A stretch of DNA of 64,000 nt, from positions 248,001-312,000 of the forward strand of contig JASPKZ010000420.1 in assembly GCA_030220185.1 (NCBI GenBank), given 5' to 3'. Of the stretch, positions 57,145 through 64,000 are shown piece after piece. The position numbers and the translations under genes were made by a program. The notes below the pieces were generated by a model. The model worked only from the letters and a program-made list of their open reading frames with translations. It searched no databases and was not told the DNA's origin. Within the stretch, counting starts at the first letter, position 1. Every line of letters begins with the position of its first letter. Source of the stretch: Diploptera punctata (lineage: Eukaryota; Arthropoda; Insecta; Blattodea; Blaberidae).

Positions 57145-57865
57145 CTTACTCACTGGCACTATCGAACCCGTAGGTTCATGGCCGCGCGGATATAAGCTCT
57201 CCACACATCCCTATCCTGAGCTAATGCTTTCCAATCATTCCCTGTATAATCTACTTCCCTCAAATCACAGTTAATGTTATTCTCCCACCTCATTCTTGGT
57301 CTACCAACTGGGCGTTTTCTCTCTGGCTTTCCTACAAGAAGCTTCCATGCAAGTCTTTCATTCCCCATACGTGCAACATCTCCTGCCCATCGCAGTCTAC
57401 GAGACTTAACTGTTCTTATTATATCTGGCTTCCTATAAAGGCCATGTAGTTCATTGTTAAGCAGTCTTCTCCATTCACCTGTCTGTTCATCTCTCATTGG
57501 TTCAAAATGTTTCCTAAGTTCTTTTATTCTCAAATACTTGTAATCTCCTTTCCTCCATTAAAGTAAGAGTCCATGTTTCGCATCCATATATCATAACTGG
57601 TAGAATAATAATTTTATATACTTTCAGTTTAAAACGTTTCTTGAAAGGAGTTGGGACATCAAGAGTCTCTGCAATGCATAATAGCACGCATTTCCAGAAT
57701 TGACCCTATGTTTAATTTCTTTGTTCATCTCATTCCTATTTGTGATTATTGTTCCTAGGTATTTGAATTCAGCCACTTCCTCAAAATTTCCCTCATTTGT
57801 CATTAGCTGTCCATTTCCATTATATAATGTAAATCTACGTGTGACCATATATTTAGTTTTATTAA
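57141..57865 (-). pseudogene. LINE family A, 3' fragment
   Basis: Two frames (57159-57533 and 57624-57848) hold the usual landmarks RRLRWAGDVARMG, GRPRMRWENNINCDL and FKYLGTIITNRNEM, with a frameshift near 57540. The TTAC tail is at 57141 and the 5' truncation falls at NKTKY (57865). Confidence 0.85.
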
Positions 57866-57909
57866 TAATGATAATAATAATAATAATAATTATTATTATT
57901 ATTATTATT

Positions 57910-58452
57910 CATCCGGTATCATGGCAGCTGCCGCCGTCTTCCGGAAACCAAACGCCATTCCTCTCTATCCATCCATTGATCTTCCTCCATTCCTCTGATA
58001 TTCATAGGTGCTTGTACCCCTTCTATCCAAGTTTTCTTCGTTCTTCCTCTCTTCCTGCTTTCTATTGGGATCCATTCCATAACAATTTTTGGCAATTTTT
58101 GCTCTGGCATTCGTTTGACATGACCATACCATTGCAATCTTTTCTTTTCTATGATGTCTATGATGTTCGGCTCCTCTTGTACACACATAATTTCCCTTAT
58201 TTCTTTATTTCGTATTCTACCCATTCTAGATTTTCCAGCTGATCTTCTTAAAACATCCATTTCTGTACTTAAAATTCTTTTCATTTCCCTGGTAGGAATT
58301 TGCCAGACTTCAGAACCATATGTTAAAATGCTCTGAATTATGGTTTGATATATTTGTAATTTTCTATTTTTTGTAATATTTTTGCTCCACCAAACAGAGT
58401 TTAAAGCATTTATTGCTTGTTTTGTTTGTGCGATTCTATTTTTAATTTCCAC

Positions 58453-58456
<4 letters not shown>
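57910..58456 (-). pseudogene. LINE family D, 3' fragment
   Basis: An open frame in 57919-58456 carries VEIKNRIAQTKQAINALNS, LTYGSEVWQIPTREMKR, EKKRLQWYGHVKRM and RKRGRTKKTWIEGV. Its annotated N-terminal YYYY/III stretch comes from adjacent microsatellites. Truncated at 58456 where an ATT run begins. Confidence 0.85.
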
Positions 58457-58498
<42 letters not shown>

Positions 58499-58566
58499 TC
58501 TAATGGCGACGGAACGAACCGAAAGGTCCATATCTTGCTGTAGATGACGGATATATAATAATAATA

Positions 58567-58621
<55 letters not shown>

Positions 58622-58637
58622 GACAATAATAATAACA

Positions 58638-58694
<57 letters not shown>

Positions 58695-58751
58695 CCGTCA
58701 TCTACAGCAAGATATGAACATTTCGGTTCGTTCCGTCGCCATTAGAAATGT
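58457..58751. repeat. 295-bp palindrome built of inverted microsatellites and inverted arms
   Basis: An ATT run (58457-58496), an arm of ~67 bp (TAATGGCGACGGAACGAACC ... TGACGGATATAT), an AAT run, a short centre near 58622, an ATT run, and the complementary arm (58684-58751). The arms differ at a few positions (GGTCC versus TGTTC). Confidence 0.85.
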
Positions 58752-59221
58752 TGTCTCCGTCGGAGTCTCGGATGACCAAAATATCTTCCTGTATTTTAAA
58801 CAATAGTGAAAATATATTTCCATAAAGCGACATTTCTCCATCCTATCAAGGAAATCCCTTCATTTATGTTTGTAATTATCCACATGTTGGTTTGTATATT
58901 CTTTTTGAATTTCGTTTCTTAAACTTTAATGTATCTTCTTAAATTCAAATCATGTAATTCCTGCTATTGAACGCAGGAATCTTAACTCAGAGGCTTCAAG
59001 CCATATTTTATCTTATTTCGTTAATATGCATATTTGTGCATCACATTTCTGCATTGGCAACATCACTGATTTAGAAAACTTAAAAAAGTGTGTCTTTTCT
59101 TGCTTTATTTCCTAAAGATCTCTTTAAGGTATAAATATATTGATATTTAGGCCTAATATCGAAAGTGTGATGAAGTAAAGAAAAAATACAATAAAACCTA
59201 CACTTATAAAATAACTGGAAA
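58752..59221. other. unassigned
   Basis: Weak LINE-like codons may exist on the minus strand near 58840-59000, but I cannot support them. Confidence 0.3.
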
Positions 59222-59308
59222 AAAAATTGAACCAGAGCTGAGATTTGAATGCAAGATGCTAGATTTACCTATGATATTTTACCAATGAGCTACTTTGGCA
59301 CGCCTCCC
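59222..59308 (-). pseudogene. tRNA-like sequence, decayed
   Basis: The minus strand shows an A box GTAGCTCATTGGTAAAA and a B-box-like GCATTCAAATCTC. The anticodon arm is not convincing. Confidence 0.4.
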
Positions 59309-59824
59309 GATTAATGCACGAATTCATCTCTCTTTAGTCCTCAATTTCCGTAAGAGTTATAACTGAGTTTACAAGATTTAATTATATTGCATGAAATACG
59401 TGAAGCTATTACCAGTAAGCCTATAAAATGTTTCGTAATGATTTATTGATATATGTGAAAAGTGCTGATGTGGAAAAAATTTACATGTACCCGCAAAACA
59501 TTCGAACAGGGGATTTTACTGGAAAATCACATAAGCAAGATAAAAATTAGTAACATACAAAGGTATCGAACCATAAAGATGACCTTCACCGGGTGTTAAC
59601 TCGTGACATTTACACAGGTGAAATGAACGCTTTAAATATGCATCAAATACTCTGTGGTTTCAAATGGATTAAAAATAAATGTTTACATTTTGTATCATGA
59701 CATTCCCCTGTGAACAGATTAACGTACTCAATTTAAAAGTAAAAAAAAAAAATCTAGTATGTTTCTTTCTCAGTTCATTCAATAAGTCAGTAAGTCACAG
59801 TGAGGAGAATAATAATCACTTCTA
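59309..59824. other. unassigned
   Basis: No feature was recognised. Confidence 0.4.
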
Positions 59825-59847
59825 CCATTATTATTATTATTAGTATT

Positions 59848-59888
<41 letters not shown>

Positions 59889-60010
59889 CATCATCATCAA
59901 TATCATCATCTGCATTCATGGATTAGGTCTGTTGACCCGTTCCGACTTCACCCCATCTCTTTCTAGGTCTGCCCACATCTCGGGTGCCTTTAGGTTTGTA
60001 TTTTGTTATT
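59825..60010 (-). pseudogene. LINE 3' end with ATT/CAT tail
   Basis: The minus strand encodes KGTRDVGRPRKRWGEVGTGQ, then a UTR and a GATGATGAT tail merging into an ATT run (59825-59890). Confidence 0.7.
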
Positions 60011-60054
60011 TGTTTTGGATTCTGCTGAAGTTTATGTGTAAGTTATTTTTTACT

Positions 60055-60425
<371 letters not shown>

Positions 60426-60429
60426 ACGC

Positions 60430-60866
60430 AAAATGCGAAACATGGACTCTTACTTTAAGGGATGAAAGGAGGTTACAAGTATTTGAGAATAAAGTACTTA
60501 GGATAATTGTTGGACCAAAGAGATATGAACAAACAGGTGAATGGAGAAGACTACATAACAATGAACTACATGGTCTTTGTAGGAAGCCAGATATAATAAG
60601 AACAGTTAAGTCCCTTAGACTGCGATGGGTAGGATATGTTGCACGTATGGGAAATGAAAGAGTTGCATGGAAGCTTCTTGTAGGAAAGCCAGAGGGAAGG
60701 GGCCCAGTTCTTAGACCAAGAATGAGGTGGAAGAATAACATTAACTTTAATTTGAGGGAAGTAGATTATACAGGGAATGATTGGAAAGCATTAGCTCAGG
60801 ATAGGGATGTATGGAGAGCTTATGTCCACGCGGCCATGAACCTACGGGTTGGATAGTACCAGTGAG

Positions 60867-60870
<4 letters not shown>
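60430..60870 (+). pseudogene. LINE family A, 3' fragment
   Basis: AKCETWTLTLRDERRLQVFE, then RLRWVGYVARMG, GRPRMRW-like LRPRMRWKNNINFNL, ...MNLRVG and a GAGTAAGTA tail merging into an ATT run. Confidence 0.8.
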
Positions 60871-60940
<70 letters not shown>

Positions 60941-61058
60941 GTGGAAAGCAACGGGAAGCTACCACACCTACAATTCCCTAGTAAAGCTGCAAAGCATAGC
61001 ATGAAAATGCTATGTTTGCAGTGAAAGACCTGCCCTTGGGCAGAATTACTATGGATGG

Positions 61059-61100
<42 letters not shown>

Positions 61101-61247
61101 GTCATTATTATAATTTTTCTGAAATAAATTGGGATTTTGGCCATTTGTAAAAGCCACTAATTATCTAATAAAATCTGTTTAATAATAAATTTTAGGAAAT
61201 ATATAAAGCTCTAAATATCTTGGTTACAAACTCATCTTTTGGAACTC

Positions 61248-61304
<57 letters not shown>

Positions 61305-61370
61305 GTTATTATTATTATTATTATAAATATTATTATTATTATTATCATTATCATCATCATCATCGTATAA
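60871..61370. repeat. ATT/AAT microsatellites around a LINE leader-like repeat
   Basis: ATT runs at 60872-60940, 61062-61100 and 61310-61345, AAT at 61250-61302. Between them 60938-61060 is the second copy of the 45405-45528 repeat. Confidence 0.8.
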
Positions 61371-61457
61371 AATGTTGTTTGTACATGAAATTTCCTTTGC
61401 AACATTTAATATATTTTAACTCTTTATAATAATTCGTATAGTGTATATATAATCTAT

Positions 61458-61785
61458 GTCCCGCGTCGTAGCCGAATTGTTAAGGCAGGAAGCCTTGGCG
61501 CAGAGCTACACTGGTTCGAGTCTCCATGGGCGAAGACATTTCCTCATGGTATTTTGGCCAGTATGGGACCGGTGCCCACTCAGCATCGTGAGGCATTTGG
61601 GTAGCTACAATAAGTAGCGGCTCCAGATTGAGAAAACCAGCTGTAACGGCTGGGGACTCGACATACTGACCACATGTCACCTCAACATTGGATGGATGAT
61701 CTCTGCGATTGACACATGTGGATGTGAGGCTAGTAGCCGGCTGGTAGAATAAGGGCCTTCTAGGCCTGTCGCGCCAGGAGTTATA
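61458..61785 (+). mobile_element. tRNA-derived SINE (family S4)
   Basis: A box CGTAGCCGAATTGTTAAGG, B box TGGTTCGAGTCTCC, a ~230-bp body and a terminal GGGCCTTCTAGGCCTGTCGC hairpin. The only copy in the window. Confidence 0.65.
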
Positions 61786-61819
61786 TATAAACTATATTGT
61801 CAAATAGGTATTTGTAATT

Positions 61820-61950
61820 TGTGCTGGTTGAGTGGAAGATGCCTTATAGCCTGAACTCTGCCAGAATAAATAAAACATTATTATTATTATTATTATTACT
61901 ATTATTATTACTATTATTATTATTATTATTATTATTATTATCATCATCAT
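61820..61950 (+). repeat. LINE 3' stem-loop with ATT tail
   Basis: GTGCTGGTTGAGTGGAAG, ATGCCTTATAGCCTGAACTC, TGCCAGAATAAATAAAAC, then an ATT run. The same type of 3' end as 21262-21345. Confidence 0.65.
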
Positions 61951-61959
61951 TATTTTTGG

Positions 61960-62390
61960 AAGATTTAGATAGTCTGAAAATATCGAATTACAACAGATGT
62001 TTAGGTATAATTAATAACGTTTTCAAATCATTAATACAGAAACAAGTATGAATAAAATAGAATATTATATGACACGCTGGTAAGGCCAGTCTTCACTTTA
62101 GGCAGTGTAGCATTGATCTGCGAAAATATGACGAGAGAAGGATGATAGCTAATGAGATGAGGTTTATGGGTCGAACTGCTGTCTTTTACAAAATGAGGTC
62201 GGAAAAGTAACAAGTATGATATCGGATCTTGTAAATGTGACACTGTTTTTAAAATACATTCGTGATTACCAGAAGAAATGGCAGGAACAACTTAACAAAA
62301 TACGCAGAACAAGGTTCTCTGCATCAACCACATGGCAAGGCATTGCTTTGTGCTTGCAAAAGGTGACTTGATGACACCAGCATTTATTCA
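61960..62390 (+). pseudogene. LINE 3' fragment, decayed
   Basis: CLGIINNVFKSLIQKQV, YDTLVRPVFTLGS, MIANEMRFMGRTAVF and a RRNGRNNLTK region, with stops and frameshifts. Related to the 43.9-kb LINE. Confidence 0.6.
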
Positions 62391-62415
62391 GATATTAACA
62401 CATGGAAGATTGATG

Positions 62416-63186
62416 ATGACTATTTAACTCATGCCCCAAATGGGAGTCAATGATCAATCACGTTTCAATGATTTCTGTTTTACTACTAATCAGAGTCGTG
62501 TTTCACGAAATATTTATCAGTCTTATATTTACCATATTAAAGAAAGCTCCTCCTTTTTAATAGTCTGAACAGGTCTGACCATTATTTTGCAGTGACTGAG
62601 CCTGCGAGAAATACGGCTACCAGATTGAATATATATAGTGCATGAATGTCAACACATGCCGCATGCGGGAGTTAATATAAAAACATTTGTAGCAATTGAT
62701 TATACCACCAAAAGAAGAAACCACTGTTTGCACTTTCTTAAATGTATTTTTTTCCAGGTAACAATCCACAAAAATATAATTGTCATATTTACATCATACG
62801 ACATCAGAAATGAATTAATACGAGTATACAGATTGATGTGTTTCATTTTTTCTCCACTACAGAGCATTCTTACAATATTGCGTTCCTTTGGCAACAAATA
62901 GTATGATTTGGTTGCAGTGATAAACAAAAGAAGAAGATGAAGCGTGCCTATCGTTTCTCATTTGTTTTCAAACATCGCCGTTTACATTAAATATATGAAT
63001 ATTTTAAAATAACTATAGTTAAATAATGATTTGTGAGTAAACAGCTTAATTTTATTCGTTAAATAGTCCTAACAAATGCCACTCTTGATTTCCAAATTCT
63101 CTAGATAAATTCACGACTCACTTCGTGAGTCGTGAATTTATCGATAATTTGGAAATCACTCGTGGCATTACTTATGATAATGTTGA
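62416..63186 (+). repeat. family F, copy 5
   Basis: GACTATTTAACTCATGCCCC to GTGGCATTACTTATGATAA. Lacks the MITE of copy 1. A 27-bp hairpin-forming insertion lies at about 63111-63137. Confidence 0.7.
63107..63139. repeat. perfect 15-bp-stem hairpin insertion
   Basis: AAATTCACGACTCAC-TTC-GTGAGTCGTGAATTT. Other F copies read straight through GATAAATTTATCGAT here. Confidence 0.8.
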
Positions 63187-63419
63187 CTTCGATTATTATG
63201 ATTATTATCATCTTTTCTGTTTTCTTCTTCTGCCTATTGAATATCTGAATCGTCTCATGATCCGATCCGAGACTGCCTGTATTCCGTAATCCTATTGGTT
63301 TACATAAAATAACTTTCCGTGGTGGAGGATCAGGAAATATTTTTTTAAATATTTTAATATATGTTCATGCTATTCTTCTCAATATTTCTAATATAAGTTC
63401 TTTTACTAGTTTACGAGAA

Positions 63420-64000
63420 TATCAGAAAATAGAAAATTAAACACCCTATTGTTTGCAGATGACCAAATAATAATAGCAAATTCCGAAGATAATCTACAGA
63501 AAGGTCTGTATGAACTTAACAAAATTACAGAAGAATATGGATTAAAGATATCTACAGAAAAAACAAAAATTATGGCATTTCAAAGGTGTAGATCCTGTCA
63601 GAAGTAAAATTGTACTGGACAATAAAATTTTGGAGCAGGTGAATAATTTTACATATCTAGGATGCAATATCTCATATGAAGAAGAAAAGGATGTAAATGC
63701 AAAAATATCTAAATTTTTAAGAATTTTAGGGTTAATAAATGTTATCTTCAAGCCACAGTTAGTCCAAAAGCATTCAAGACTGAAAGTGTATAAAACACTG
63801 GCTCTTCCAACTCTTTTGTATGGTAGCGAAGTATGGACGTTGAAACAGAAGGATATACAGAGACTTAGATCTGCTGAAATGAGATATCTTCGGAGGACTG
63901 CAGGATACACACTATTAGATCACAAAAAAAATGAAGACATCTTAGAAGAATTACACATGGAATCTTTAGAAAACAAAATTTCTGATTATAAGTCAAGATG
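63420..64000 (+). pseudogene. LINE family B relative, runs off the window
   Basis: NTLLFADDQIIIANSED, GLKISTEKTKIMAF, a +1 frameshift near 63581, VDPVRSKIVLDNKILEQVNN, FTYLGCNISYEEEKD, LLYGSEVWTLKQKD and EMRYLRRTAGYTLLDHKK. Starts at RT motif C. The 3' end is beyond the window. Confidence 0.85.

Overview
The window reads as intergenic or heterochromatin-like DNA from a large, AT-rich arthropod genome. I think a cockroach, possibly Periplaneta, because such genomes carry many LINE remnants of the kinds seen here; that is inference. I find no convincing host gene exon. Nearly everything recognisable is a transposable element, a tRNA-related repeat or a satellite, and almost all coding capacity is broken retrotransposon or transposase sequence.

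Layout. 0-14.9 kb: an inverted pair of intron-bearing tRNA-Tyr-like sequences; three copies of a CACTG-ended DNA transposon (one near full-length transposase pseudogene, one 542-bp deletion derivative, one 2.7-kb copy holding a nested Mutator-like element that itself holds a 118-bp MITE); and a head-to-head pair of a ~1-kb non-coding family (called F here), one copy holding a TTAA-flanked piggyBac-like MITE. 14.9-25.5 kb: RTE-like LINE fragments, two with an inverted 5' part (one with a 12-bp target duplication), a trimeric tRNA-like SINE array, and LINE 3' ends with a conserved stem-loop. 25.5-33.5 kb: a CR1/jockey-like LINE with reiterated 3' UTRs, a 19-bp minisatellite of ~74 copies, and LINE family A fragments. 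33.5-43.5 kb: a second piggyBac-like MITE with a mariner-like insert, more LINEs, SINEs, a long-TIR mariner-like element and two repeats with a hammerhead-like core.

43.4-48.1 kb is the most informative stretch. One old minus-strand LINE with reverse transcriptase and RNase H can be followed through a LINE insertion, a SINE insertion, a tRNA-SINE cluster, a 27-copy 56-bp minisatellite that grew out of its own coding sequence, and a CT microsatellite. 48.4-50.4 kb repeats the theme: a LINE A copy is cut by a mariner-like element and by a palindromic insert with a 16-bp target duplication. 50.4-64 kb holds more F copies, SINEs, LINE 3' ends, long palindromes and trinucleotide microsatellites that mostly abut LINE 3' ends.

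No operon-like or cooperating gene set exists here. The value of the window is its insertion stratigraphy, structural RNA-like motifs shared between unrelated repeats, and several element families whose termini and target duplications can be read directly. Family names (CMC, RTE, I-group, Mutator-like, piggyBac, Tc1/mariner) are my assignments from motifs and termini, not database results.
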